Positions 1 through 7,705 of a DNA stretch of 64,000 bases are shown piece after piece. The translations under genes and the position numbers were made by a program. The notes beneath the pieces are model-generated. The model did no database searches. It was given only the letters and a program-made list of their open reading frames with translations, and was not told where the DNA came from. Numbering within the stretch: the first letter of the stretch is position 1; every line of letters begins with the position of its first letter. The stretch comes from Citrobacter sp. R56 (GTDB lineage: Bacteria > Pseudomonadota > Gammaproteobacteria > Enterobacterales > Enterobacteriaceae): the NCBI RefSeq assembly GCF_016811995.1, contig NZ_CP069159.1, forward strand, positions 4,216,001 to 4,280,000. The letters are read 5' to 3'.

Positions 1-15
1 TTAAGGTTGGCTTAA
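1..15 (+). promoter_or_regulatory. PmrA (BasR) box upstream of eptA
   Basis: The window opens with TTAAGGTTGGCTTAA, two TTAA half-sites in direct repeat spaced as in the known PmrA box. It lies 48 bp before the eptA start. A possible -10 (TACTTT) follows at about 19-24. The first base of the box may be cut off by the window edge. This would make eptA-basR-basS autoregulated by its own response regulator, as in E. coli and Salmonella. Confidence 0.75.
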
Positions 16-62
16 CTTTACTTTGCGAGGATCTGCGCCACTTAGTTGATGGAACTTCCCTA

Positions 63-1703
63 ATGTTAAAGCGCCTTTTTAGAAGACCGACTCTCGGACA
101 AATTTCCTGGCTCCTGCTGTTCTCATTCTATATTTCCATCTGCCTGAACATTGCCTTCTATAAGCAAGTATTGCAGGACTTACCGCTGGACTCCCTGCGC
201 AACGTGCTGGTGTTTTTATCCATGCCGGTGGTTTCCTTCAGCGTGATGAATATTGTGCTGACGCTGGCCTCTTTCCTGTGGCTGAATCGCCCGTTGGCCT
301 GCCTGTTCATTGTGGTCGGCGCGGCGGCGCAATACTTCATCATGACCTACGGCATCATCATCGACCGCTCGATGATTGCCAACATGATGGATACCACTCC
401 GGCGGAAACATTCGCCCTGATCACGCCGCAAATAGTGCTCATGGTGGGCGTATGCGGTTTTCTGGCGGCGGTGATAGCCTGCTGGATCAAAATCAAACCA
501 ACCACGCCGGCATTGCGCGGTGCGGTGTATCGCGCCGTCAGCGTGTTGATTTCCGTGTTGCTGATTCTGCTGGTCGCCCTCTTTTTCTACAAAGACTACG
601 CGTCGCTGTTTCGCAATAATAAGCAACTCATCAAAGCACTCAGCCCATCGAGCAGCATTGTCGCAACCTCATCCTGGTATTCACACCAGCGTCTTGCCAA
701 CCTGCCGCTGGTGCGTATTGGCGAGGATGCCCATCGCAACCCGCTCATGCTCAAACAACCGCGTAAAAACCTGACCATCCTGATCGTCGGTGAAACGTCG
801 CGCGCCGATAACTTCTCGCTGTCGGGTTATTCGCGCCAGACCAATCCGCGTCTGGAAAAAGACAACGTGGTCTATTTCCCCCACACCACCTCCTGCGGTA
901 CTGCGACGGCGATTTCCGTACCGTGTATGTTCTCCGGCATGCCGCGAAAACACTATGACGAAGAGTTGGCGCATCATCAGGAAGGGTTGCTGGATATCCT
1001 CCAACGCGCGGGCATTAACGTGCAGTGGAACGACAACGACGGCGGCTGTAAGGGCGCGTGTGATCGTGTTCCACATCAGGATATGACGGTGCTGAATTTG
1101 CCGGGGCAGTGTATTGAGGGTGAATGCTATGACGAAGTCCTCTTCCACGGTCTGGAAGAATACATCGACAAACTCCAGGGGGATGGCGTCATTGTTCTGC
1201 ATACCATTGGCAGCCACGGCCCGACCTATTACAACCGTTATCCGCCGCAGTTTCGGAAATTTACCCCCACCTGCGACACCAACGAAATTCAGACCTGTTC
1301 ACAGCAACAGTTAGTGAACACCTACGATAATACTATCCTGTACATTGACTATATTGTTGATAAAGCGATCAATCTATTGAAATCACATCAGGATAATTTC
1401 ACCACCAGTCTGGTTTATCTTTCCGACCACGGCGAGTCCCTGGGAGAAAACGGTGTTTATCTCCACGGTCTGCCTTACGCCATTGCCCCGGATACCCAAA
1501 AACATGTGCCGATGCTGTTCTGGCTTTCTGATGATTATCAAAAGCGTTATCAGGTTGACCAGACGTGTTTACAAAAACAGGCAAGCTCGCAAGATTTCTC
1601 GCAGGACAATCTTTTCTCGACCATGCTGGGATTAACGGGCGTGCAGACGAAGTATTACCAGGCTGCAGATGATATTCTGCACCCCTGCAGGAGGCTAACT
1701 TAA
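63..1703 (+). CDS. eptA: Phosphoethanolamine transferase for lipid A (EptA/PmrC)
   Basis: This inner-membrane enzyme transfers phosphoethanolamine from phosphatidylethanolamine to lipid A phosphates, which lowers surface charge and gives polymyxin resistance. The 546 residues show about five N-terminal membrane segments (roughly 15-180) and then a periplasmic sulfatase-fold domain. Thr280 in HTTSCGTA is the expected nucleophile. GETSRADN (243-250) and SDHGES (454-459) supply metal ligands, and His468 lies in YLHGLP. Length and motifs are those of the E. coli family. The stop codon overlaps the basR start by one base (TAATG), so eptA-basR-basS are translationally linked. The PmrA box at the window start implies induction by acid, iron and PhoPQ/PmrD-type signals. 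Confidence 0.97.
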   Translation: MLKRLFRRPTLGQISWLLLFSFYISICLNIAFYKQVLQDLPLDSLRNVLVFLSMPVVSFSVMNIVLTLASFLWLNRPLACLFIVVGAAAQYFIMTYGIIIDRSMIANMMDTTPAETFALITPQIVLMVGVCGFLAAVIACWIKIKPTTPALRGAVYRAVSVLISVLLILLVALFFYKDYASLFRNNKQLIKALSPSSSIVATSSWYSHQRLANLPLVRIGEDAHRNPLMLKQPRKNLTILIVGETSRADNFSLSGYSRQTNPRLEKDNVVYFPHTTSCGTATAISVPCMFSGMPRKHYDEELAHHQEGLLDILQRAGINVQWNDNDGGCKGACDRVPHQDMTVLNLPGQCIEGECYDEVLFHGLEEYIDKLQGDGVIVLHTIGSHGPTYYNRYPPQFRKFTPTCDTNEIQTCSQQQLVNTYDNTILYIDYIVDKAINLLKSHQDNFTTSLVYLSDHGESLGENGVYLHGLPYAIAPDTQKHVPMLFWLSDDYQKRYQVDQTCLQKQASSQDFSQDNLFSTMLGLTGVQTKYYQAADDILHPCRRLT

Positions 1704-2371
1704 TGAAAATTCTGATTGTTGAAGACGATACGTTGTTATTGCAGGGACTGATTCTTGCCGCGCAAACCGAAGGATACGCCTGCGACGGCGTCTCCACTGC
1801 GCGTGCCGCACAGCATTGTCTGGAGACCGGTCATTACAGTCTGGTGGTTCTGGATCTGGGGTTGCCTGATGAAGACGGACTGCATTTTCTGGCGCGCATC
1901 CGGCAGAAAAAATACACCCTCCCGGTGCTGATCCTCACCGCCCGCGACACGCTCAACGATCGTGTCTCCGGGCTGGATGTCGGTGCCGACGACTACCTGG
2001 TCAAACCGTTCGCGCTGGAAGAGCTGCACGCGCGCATTCGGGCGTTGCTGCGTCGCCACAACAATCAGGGTGAGAGTGAGCTGGTTGTCGGTAATCTGAC
2101 GCTGAATTTAGGGCGTCGCCAGGTCTGGTTAAGCGGGCAAGAACTGATCTTGACGCCGAAAGAGTATGCGTTGCTGTCACGGTTGATGCTCAAAGCAGGC
2201 AGCCCGGTGCATCGCGAAATTTTGTACAACGACATTTACAACTGGGACAACGAGCCATCGACCAATACGCTGGAGGTGCATATCCACAACCTGCGCGACA
2301 AAGTGGGGAAATCGCGTATCCGCACCGTTCGGGGATTTGGTTACATGCTGGTTGTCGCTGAGGAAAACTAA
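1703..2371 (+). CDS. basR: Response regulator BasR (PmrA), OmpR family
   Basis: This cytoplasmic DNA-binding regulator of lipid A modification genes has 222 residues. The receiver domain (about 1-115) has acidic residues at EDD (7-9), phospho-acceptor Asp51 in VVLDLGLP, and Lys in the LVKPF motif. The winged-helix effector domain (about 125-218) ends with the typical VRGFGY turn. The start ATG shares a base with the eptA stop, and its own stop is followed directly by the basS GTG start. Its likely targets in this window are the two PmrA boxes, before eptA and before pmrR. Confidence 0.97.
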   Translation: MKILIVEDDTLLLQGLILAAQTEGYACDGVSTARAAQHCLETGHYSLVVLDLGLPDEDGLHFLARIRQKKYTLPVLILTARDTLNDRVSGLDVGADDYLVKPFALEELHARIRALLRRHNNQGESELVVGNLTLNLGRRQVWLSGQELILTPKEYALLSRLMLKAGSPVHREILYNDIYNWDNEPSTNTLEVHIHNLRDKVGKSRIRTVRGFGYMLVVAEEN

Positions 2372-3454
2372 GTGAACCTGACGCGTTTTCTGCACAGACC
2401 CATGACCCTTCGTCAGCGTCTGATGCTAACCATCGGCCTGATTCTGCTGGTATTTCAGTTGATCAGCACCTTCTGGCTCTGGCACGAAAGCATTGAGCAG
2501 ATTCAGCTTTTCGAGCAGGCGCTACGCGAGAATCGAAACAATGACCGCCACATCTTGCATGAGATCCGTGAAGCGGTAGCCAGTCTGATTGTCCCCGCCG
2601 TGTTTATGGTCAGCCTGACGCTGCTCATCTGTTATCAGGCGGTTCGGCGCATTACCCGCCCACTTGCCGATCTGCAAAAAGAGCTGGAAACGCGTACGGC
2701 AGATAATCTGACCCCCATAGATATTCACAGCAGCACGATTGAGATAGACGCGGTGGTCACGGCGCTGAATCAACTGGTCACCCGCTTAACGACTACGCTT
2801 GAGAATGAACGCCTGTTCACCGCTGATGTCGCCCACGAATTACGAACCCCGCTTTCCGGAGTGCGTCTGCATCTGGAATTGCTCTCCAAAGCGCATAACG
2901 TGGATGTCGCGCCATTGGTGGCCCGTCTCGACCAAATGATGGATAGCGTGTCGCAATTGCTGCAACTCGCCCGTGTCGGCCAGTCATTCTCATCGGGAAA
3001 TTATCAGCATGTGAAGCTGCTGGATGACGTGATCCTGCCCTCTTATGACGAGCTGAGCACCATGCTGGACCAACGCCAGCAAACGCTGCTGCTGCCAGAC
3101 AGCGCAGAGGATGTCACGGTACGCGGCGACGCCACGCTGCTGAGTATGTTGCTGCGCAATCTGGTCGAAAACGCACACCGTTACAGCCCGAAAGGGACAA
3201 CCATTACGATCAGTCTCAACACCGATAACGATGCGATTATAGCCGTTGAAGACGAAGGTCCGGGGATTGATGAAAGTAAATGCGGGAAGCTCAGCGAAGC
3301 CTTTGTTCGCATGGACAGCCGATACGGCGGGATTGGGCTGGGGCTCAGTATTGTCAGTCGCATTACGCAACTGCATCGCGGGCAGTTCTTCTTACACAAC
3401 CGTGAAGGCACATCAGGTACGCGCGCCTGGGTCATACTGAATAAAAATCAGTAA
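2372..3454 (+). CDS. basS: Sensor histidine kinase BasS (PmrB)
   Basis: This inner-membrane kinase senses Fe(III), Al(III) and mild acid and phosphorylates BasR. The 360 residues contain TM1 (about 15-36), a short periplasmic loop (about 37-70), TM2 (about 70-90), a HAMP domain, the H-box VAHELRTP with His155, an N-box (NLVENAHRYSP) and G-boxes DEGPGID and GGIGLGLSIV. The loop has two ExxE motifs (E39-E42 and E64-E67), the type implicated in metal sensing in PmrB. Translation starts at a GTG directly after the basR stop. Its 3' end overlaps the end of the oppositely oriented pmrR by seven bases. Confidence 0.97.
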   Translation: MNLTRFLHRPMTLRQRLMLTIGLILLVFQLISTFWLWHESIEQIQLFEQALRENRNNDRHILHEIREAVASLIVPAVFMVSLTLLICYQAVRRITRPLADLQKELETRTADNLTPIDIHSSTIEIDAVVTALNQLVTRLTTTLENERLFTADVAHELRTPLSGVRLHLELLSKAHNVDVAPLVARLDQMMDSVSQLLQLARVGQSFSSGNYQHVKLLDDVILPSYDELSTMLDQRQQTLLLPDSAEDVTVRGDATLLSMLLRNLVENAHRYSPKGTTITISLNTDNDAIIAVEDEGPGIDESKCGKLSEAFVRMDSRYGGIGLGLSIVSRITQLHRGQFFLHNREGTSGTRAWVILNKNQ

Positions 3455-3537
3455 GTGGTCACCCAGATGTAGACAAAACTGCTGACGATCATGACGCTGA
3501 ACACGGTGGTTAAACTTTCGTAAACACGCTTTTTCAT
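3448..3537 (-). CDS. pmrR: PmrR, 29-residue membrane peptide inhibitor of LpxT
   Basis: Reading the minus strand gives a 29-codon frame, starting MKKRVYESLTTVFSV and ending VYIWVTTY. It has a basic N-terminus and one hydrophobic segment. I recognise it as PmrR, the PmrA-induced peptide that in Salmonella and E. coli binds the kinase LpxT and blocks extra lipid A phosphorylation, favouring phosphoethanolamine addition by EptA. Position between basS and proP is the conserved one. A strong ribosome site (GGAGGAG) sits four bases before the ATG, and a PmrA box lies 45 bp upstream. The stop lies inside the basS 3' end on the other strand. The ribosome site is contained in a perfect inverted repeat. 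Confidence 0.9.
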   Translation of the reverse strand: MKKRVYESLTTVFSVMIVSSFVYIWVTTY

Positions 3538-3571
3538 CACACTCTCCTCCGGGACGCTGGAGGAGAGTGTG
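3538..3571 (-). repeat. Perfect 13-bp inverted repeat covering the pmrR ribosome-binding site
   Basis: CACACTCTCCTCC (3538-3550) and GGAGGAGAGTGTG (3559-3571) are exact complements with an 8-base loop. Read on the minus strand, the downstream arm is the pmrR Shine-Dalgarno and runs directly into its ATG. No T-tract follows on either strand, so it does not look like an intrinsic terminator. It could fold in the pmrR leader and hide the ribosome site, depending on where transcription starts. Confidence 0.75.
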
Positions 3572-3581
3572 CACAATAGAG

Positions 3582-3598
3582 ATTAAGTGAACCTTAAG
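3582..3598 (-). promoter_or_regulatory. PmrA box upstream of pmrR
   Basis: The minus strand reads CTTAAGGTTCACTTAAT, a near-ideal PmrA box with two TTAA-type half-sites. It lies 11 bases beyond the proP stop codon and 45 bp upstream of the pmrR ATG. A possible -10 (TATTGT on the minus strand, about 3573-3578) follows. This gives pmrR a promoter separate from that of eptA-basRS. Confidence 0.8.
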
Positions 3599-3608
3599 TG
3601 TTTACCTG

Positions 3609-5111
3609 TCACTCATCAATACGCGGATGCTGCTGTACCAGACGCGAGCGTTTCGCCTGCAACTCAGCAATTTCCTGATCGATATCTTCGATTTTGTGTT
3701 CGATATTATCGTGATGCTCGCGCAAAATTTCTTTCGCTTCCTGAATGTCCGACGCCGCTGGCGTCGCACCTTTCAGCGGAAGATTGGCGGTCTCTTTCAT
3801 GGTGATGCCGGTCGCAAAGCCAACCAGCGCAATCACCATCAGGTAATAGGCAGGCATCATCAGATTCTGCGAACTTTCTACCAGCCATGCCGCCAGCGTT
3901 GGCGTCAGACCGGCAATCAGTACCGAAATATTAAACGCCGCCGCCAGCGCACTGTAACGAATGTGCGTCGGGAACATCGCCGGTAACGTCGCGGCCATCA
4001 CCCCAATGAAACAGTTGAGGATCACCGCCAGCATCAGCAAACCGGCAAAAATCAGACCGATAACATTACTGTTGATCAGCATAAAGGCCGGGATCGCCAG
4101 GGCAAACAGCGCAACGCTCCCCAGGATGATAAACGGACGGCGGCCATAACGGTCACTCAGCAGCCCCATAATCGGCTGGACAAACAGCATCCCGACCATA
4201 ATGGCGATGATAATCAGCACGCCGTGATCTTCGGAATAGTGCAGGTTATGCGAGAGATAGCTCGGCATGTACGTCAGCAGCATGTAGTAAGTGACGTTGG
4301 TTGCAATCACCAGACCAATACAGGTCAGCAGGCTGCGCCAGTGCTTGGTGGCAATCTCTTTAAACGACACTTTCGGGCCGTCCTGCAATCCTTCGCGGTC
4401 GCCCTGCTCCAGCTTTTCAACGTGCTGCTGAAACGCCGGGGTCTCTTCCAGCGCATGACGCAAATAGAGACCAATAATCCCTAACGGCAGCGCAATAAAG
4501 AACGGAATACGCCAGCCCCAGTCGAGGAAGTTTTCCTCGCCGACCACGGTCGAAATCAGAACGACGACTCCCGCGCCAAGCACAAATCCCGCAATGGAAC
4601 CAAAATCCAGCCAACTGCCCATAAACCCGCGTTTACGGTCGGGCGAATACTCGGCGACAAAAATCGACGCGCCGGTATATTCCCCCCCTACCGAGAACCC
4701 CTGCGCCATCTTACACAACAACAGCAGGATGGGTGCCCAGATGCCAATAGAGGCATACGAGGGAATCAACCCGATACAGAAGGTACTGATCGACATAATC
4801 ACAATGGTGATAGCGAGGATCTTCTGGCGACCGTATTTATCGCCCAACATACCGAAGAACAATCCGCCAAGCGGTCGAATCAGGAAGGGAACAGAGAAGG
4901 TGGCAAGCGCGGCAATCATCTGCACGCTGGGGTCAGCCCCTGGAAAGAATACTTTACCTAACGCATAGGCAACAAAGCCATAAACACCAAAATCAAACCA
5001 TTCCATCGCGTTACCCAGCGACGCTGCGGTTATCGCTTTACGCAATTTACCGTCATCAATGATGGTTACGTCGCGAAGTGTGATCGGTTTTATTTTTTTC
5101 CTTTTCAGCAT
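3609..5111 (-). CDS. proP: Proline/glycine betaine/ectoine transporter ProP
   Basis: This osmosensory H+-compatible solute symporter of the major facilitator superfamily sits in the inner membrane. The 500 residues match the family length, with twelve hydrophobic segments. MFS loop motifs include DKYGRQK after the second segment and SDRYGRRP between the halves. The cytoplasmic C-terminus (about 456-500) is a charged, heptad-like stretch (KIEDIDQEIAELQAKRSRL), as in the antiparallel coiled coil that tunes the E. coli osmotic set point. The gene is convergent with basS and lies directly downstream of its own long regulatory region. A perfect CRP site lies about 215 bp upstream of the start. Confidence 0.97.
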   Translation of the reverse strand: MLKRKKIKPITLRDVTIIDDGKLRKAITAASLGNAMEWFDFGVYGFVAYALGKVFFPGADPSVQMIAALATFSVPFLIRPLGGLFFGMLGDKYGRQKILAITIVIMSISTFCIGLIPSYASIGIWAPILLLLCKMAQGFSVGGEYTGASIFVAEYSPDRKRGFMGSWLDFGSIAGFVLGAGVVVLISTVVGEENFLDWGWRIPFFIALPLGIIGLYLRHALEETPAFQQHVEKLEQGDREGLQDGPKVSFKEIATKHWRSLLTCIGLVIATNVTYYMLLTYMPSYLSHNLHYSEDHGVLIIIAIMVGMLFVQPIMGLLSDRYGRRPFIILGSVALFALAIPAFMLINSNVIGLIFAGLLMLAVILNCFIGVMAATLPAMFPTHIRYSALAAAFNISVLIAGLTPTLAAWLVESSQNLMMPAYYLMVIALVGFATGITMKETANLPLKGATPAASDIQEAKEILREHHDNIEHKIEDIDQEIAELQAKRSRLVQQHPRIDE

Positions 5112-5325
5112 AGCTGTCCTCGTAGACTAAGCCCGTCTCGCTACATATCGAATTCATTGGCGCAATGCGCTAACGTCACCGTCGAGCGTGGGGTCTGCAG
5201 GGATGCAGACGTTGTAACAAGCGTAGCAGGTTTACTTCCACTGACCGTTTGAGGCCTGTACAACCGAACCTGTTGACGCCTGATTGGGCGGTTAATGACT
5301 TCTTTACCCTACCAGCGTTTAAATG

Positions 5326-5341
5326 TGTGATCAACTTCACA
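5326..5341. promoter_or_regulatory. CRP-cAMP site of the proP promoter region
   Basis: TGTGATCAACTTCACA matches the TGTGA-N6-TCACA consensus exactly. E. coli proP P1 is known to have a CRP site in this position, where CRP represses and osmotic shift relieves repression. The link to proP rather than kdgT is inferred from distance and precedent. Confidence 0.8.
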
Positions 5342-5586
5342 CATATATATTCCCTTCGTCATCAACTGTAAATAAGGTCATTCTCAGTCGATTTTTTGCT
5401 TACGGAAAATAGCGTTTATTGACACTCGAACGCGTCGATCATTTACCTATGAAAATGAAATATCACTGCCGTCATTATTAAGCTGCCAGGTAAAAACCAA
5501 TCCTCCCTTTTTACAAAGCATTTACAGCATTTTTAATATTCCATGGCATCCGGAAATGTTTCCATAAAATATGTGATACAGGTAAC

Positions 5587-5601
5587 TAAAACGTCGTTTT
5601 A
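5587..5601. promoter_or_regulatory. KdgR-type operator upstream of kdgT
   Basis: TAAAACGTCGTTTTA is a palindrome matching the KdgR consensus core TRAAAYRNYRTTTYA at every position. It lies about 200 bp upstream of the kdgT start. KdgR represses ketodeoxygluconate genes in enterobacteria, so the match fits the adjacent gene. The large distance suggests a long leader or a remote operator. Confidence 0.65.
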
Positions 5602-5801
5602 TTTTGATTGAATCGTAATTCCAGAGAATGCAAGATGACAGCAGACACAACATCTCTGGGGATCGCGACACACAGTTAAAAACCGCATCCGATTTGTGCA
5701 CGCAAAGAGAAAGAGGCGATCCTTCGCTTCCTTATCAATATAAGCTTTTGAAATTAATATAATTTACTGACTTGTCCGCGCGACAAGTTGTGAGGACGCT
5801 T

Positions 5802-6797
5802 ATGAAAATTAAAGCCGCGATTGAACGTATCCCTGGCGGGATGATGCTGGTTCCTCTGGTACTGGGTGCCATCCTGAATACTCTGGCACCCAATACTGGT
5901 GCTTATTTCGGTGGTTTTACCAAAGGGATGATTACCGGTACCGTGCCGATTCTGGCGGTATGGTTCTTCTGTATTGGCGCCTCTATTAACTTGCGTGCCA
6001 CGGGTACCGTGTTACGTAAATCCGGGACGCTGGTGATCACCAAAATCGCCGTAGCCTGGGCTGTGGCAATGGTCTGCGCCATGTTTATTCCGGAAAACGG
6101 TATTCAAACCGGTTTCTTCGCCGGTCTGTCCGTTCTGGCGATTGTCTCTGCGATGGACATGACCAACGGCGGTCTGTATGCCAGCCTGATGAACCAGTAC
6201 GGCACCAAAGAAGAGTCTGGCGCCTTCGTTCTGATGTCTCTGGAATCCGGTCCGTTGATGACCATGCTTATCCTGGGTTCTGCGGGTCTGGCATCATTTG
6301 AACCCCACCATTTTGTGGGCGCTATCCTGCCATTCCTGATCGGTTTTGCGCTGGGTAACCTTGATAAAGACTTCCGTGATTTCTTCAGCAAAGCCACGCC
6401 AGTACTGATTCCGTTCTTCGGCTTCGCGCTCGGTAACACCATCAACCTGAGTGTGATTATGGACACCGGTCTGCTGGGTATCGTGCTGGGTGTGGCGGTG
6501 ATTATCATCACCGGTATTCCGCTGATTATCGCTGACCGTGTTATCGGTGGTGGGAACGGTACAGCAGGCGTCGCGGCCTCTTCCGCAGCCGGCGCCGCCG
6601 TCGCTAACCCGGTGATCATCGCGCAAATTAACCCGGCATTTGAACCGGTTGCCGCATCGGCCACCGCCCTGGTCGCCGCCAGCGTGATTGTGACCGCGAT
6701 TCTGGTGCCGATTATCACTGCCCTGTACGCCAAACGCTTCGGTAACGTCCCGGCACAAAGCGTTGCAGAGCAACCGGCTGACTCCTTAAATCACTAA
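5802..6797 (+). CDS. kdgT: 2-keto-3-deoxygluconate permease KdgT
   Basis: This inner-membrane H+ symporter imports 2-keto-3-deoxygluconate, a pectin and hexuronate breakdown intermediate. The protein has 331 residues with about ten hydrophobic segments and the family hallmarks [16 protein letters not shown] at the N-terminus, [12 protein letters not shown], and a glycine/alanine-rich [15 protein letters not shown] stretch in the C-terminal third. The ATG at 5802 is preferred over an upstream TTG (5772) because GAGGA lies nine bases before it and the protein then begins [10 protein letters not shown] as in E. coli. The gene stands alone and its stop overlaps the convergent yjcZ stop. In K-12 kdgT is elsewhere on the map, so this location differs. 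Confidence 0.95.
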   Translation: MKIKAAIERIPGGMMLVPLVLGAILNTLAPNTGAYFGGFTKGMITGTVPILAVWFFCIGASINLRATGTVLRKSGTLVITKIAVAWAVAMVCAMFIPENGIQTGFFAGLSVLAIVSAMDMTNGGLYASLMNQYGTKEESGAFVLMSLESGPLMTMLILGSAGLASFEPHHFVGAILPFLIGFALGNLDKDFRDFFSKATPVLIPFFGFALGNTINLSVIMDTGLLGIVLGVAVIIITGIPLIIADRVIGGGNGTAGVAASSAAGAAVANPVIIAQINPAFEPVAASATALVAASVIVTAILVPIITALYAKRFGNVPAQSVAEQPADSLNH

Positions 6798-7705
6798 AAC
6801 CTTCCCGTCCCCTCTGGGCTTACCAGAGGGGACGGCGCAAATATCTCCTCCACCATCGCATGCGCCAGCCGCTGCGCCGAACAGAGTCTCGGCATCCCTA
6901 ACGCCACATTTTTCCAGCGCTGCGTCACGGACCAGCACACCGGATGTTTATCAGCGTCACACCAGTCTCCAAGCCAGTTCAACAGATCATTATTGTCGTT
7001 TGTTCCCTGGGTATTGGGCGTATTGAGCCACTGCGAATAGTAGTGGCGGGTTGTCGGCGCGGCGTGAATGCTGTGCGCCAGTGCGTGGCTGGCCATCGCG
7101 CGCAAATTATCTTTCAGCATCGATACGACGTCGGCATTAGCCAAACGGCAGGCATCGCCGAAAGCCCCCCACCGTAGCTCCTCAAGCGCGACAAAACAGC
7201 GCCCCGGTAACGACCAGCCGTCGTACACTCCGGCTCGCCAGCGGGTAAAAACCTGCTCGCTATGCTCTCCTGCCTGTACCGTCAGCCCGCGTTGGGTCAG
7301 CGCTTTTTCTTTGTACGCGCAGCGTCGGGTAAACTCGTCGGACAACGCGTCGAGTTGCTGTCGGATGCCAGGAGTCGCGTATACACGGGGAAGTTCGCTG
7401 TGTCGCATCTGCATCAGATGCTGAGCAATACGGGTCAGCGCCAGATGGCCGTGATCAAGCATCCCCGCCAGTTTTTCCACCAGCGTGAAGCGCATCATCA
7501 AGTGCTCGCTGCCTCTCCCCGCCATCGCCCACGTACGAAGCTGTGCGTAGGTCAACATCTCTTTCAACAGGCGCTCGCGAAACGACTGCTCTTGCAGCGT
7601 GCCGCCAGACCGTTTGAGTTCTTCTCCCTGAACCAGAGAGACCATAAACTTCGGGTGAATGCATTCCAGCATCTGCCCCGGGCCTTCCCGTAACGTATTT
7701 GTCAT
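6794..7705 (-). CDS. yjcZ: YjcZ (RdcB), partner protein of the CrfC/RdcA GTPase
   Basis: The 303-residue protein is soluble-looking, Leu/Ala/Arg rich, with no signal peptide or membrane segment. It is recognised as YjcZ by position and similarity. In E. coli YjcZ (RdcB) acts with the dynamin-like GTPase next door (RdcA) on the diguanylate cyclase DgcE, linking the pair to c-di-GMP control. The start ATG overlaps the crfC stop (ATGA), so the two are co-translated. The last codons (from about 6835) form one arm of a perfect hairpin, and its stop overlaps that of kdgT by three bases. No catalytic motif is visible. Confidence 0.85.
   Translation of the reverse strand: MTNTLREGPGQMLECIHPKFMVSLVQGEELKRSGGTLQEQSFRERLLKEMLTYAQLRTWAMAGRGSEHLMMRFTLVEKLAGMLDHGHLALTRIAQHLMQMRHSELPRVYATPGIRQQLDALSDEFTRRCAYKEKALTQRGLTVQAGEHSEQVFTRWRAGVYDGWSLPGRCFVALEELRWGAFGDACRLANADVVSMLKDNLRAMASHALAHSIHAAPTTRHYYSQWLNTPNTQGTNDNNDLLNWLGDWCDADKHPVCWSVTQRWKNVALGMPRLCSAQRLAHAMVEEIFAPSPLVSPEGTGRF
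6805..6835. terminator. Perfect 13-bp hairpin at the kdgT/yjcZ convergence
   Basis: CCGTCCCCTCTGG (6805-6817) pairs with CCAGAGGGGACGG (6823-6835) around a GCTTA loop. It begins eight bases after the kdgT stop, so it could end kdgT transcription. It lacks a T-tract and is inside the yjcZ coding sequence (codons for PEGTG). It is called a terminator with reserve. Confidence 0.45.

Larger units (their letters stand above)
5112..5801. other. proP-kdgT divergent regulatory region, 690 bp
   Basis: No credible gene is visible. The proP side holds a perfect CRP site (5326-5341), as at the E. coli proP P1 promoter. The kdgT side is AT-rich, with a KdgR-type palindrome (5587-5601) and a ribosome site (GAGGA) nine bases before the kdgT ATG. 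The size is large for two promoters, and the centre (about 5380-5580) is unexplained. Confidence 0.7.
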
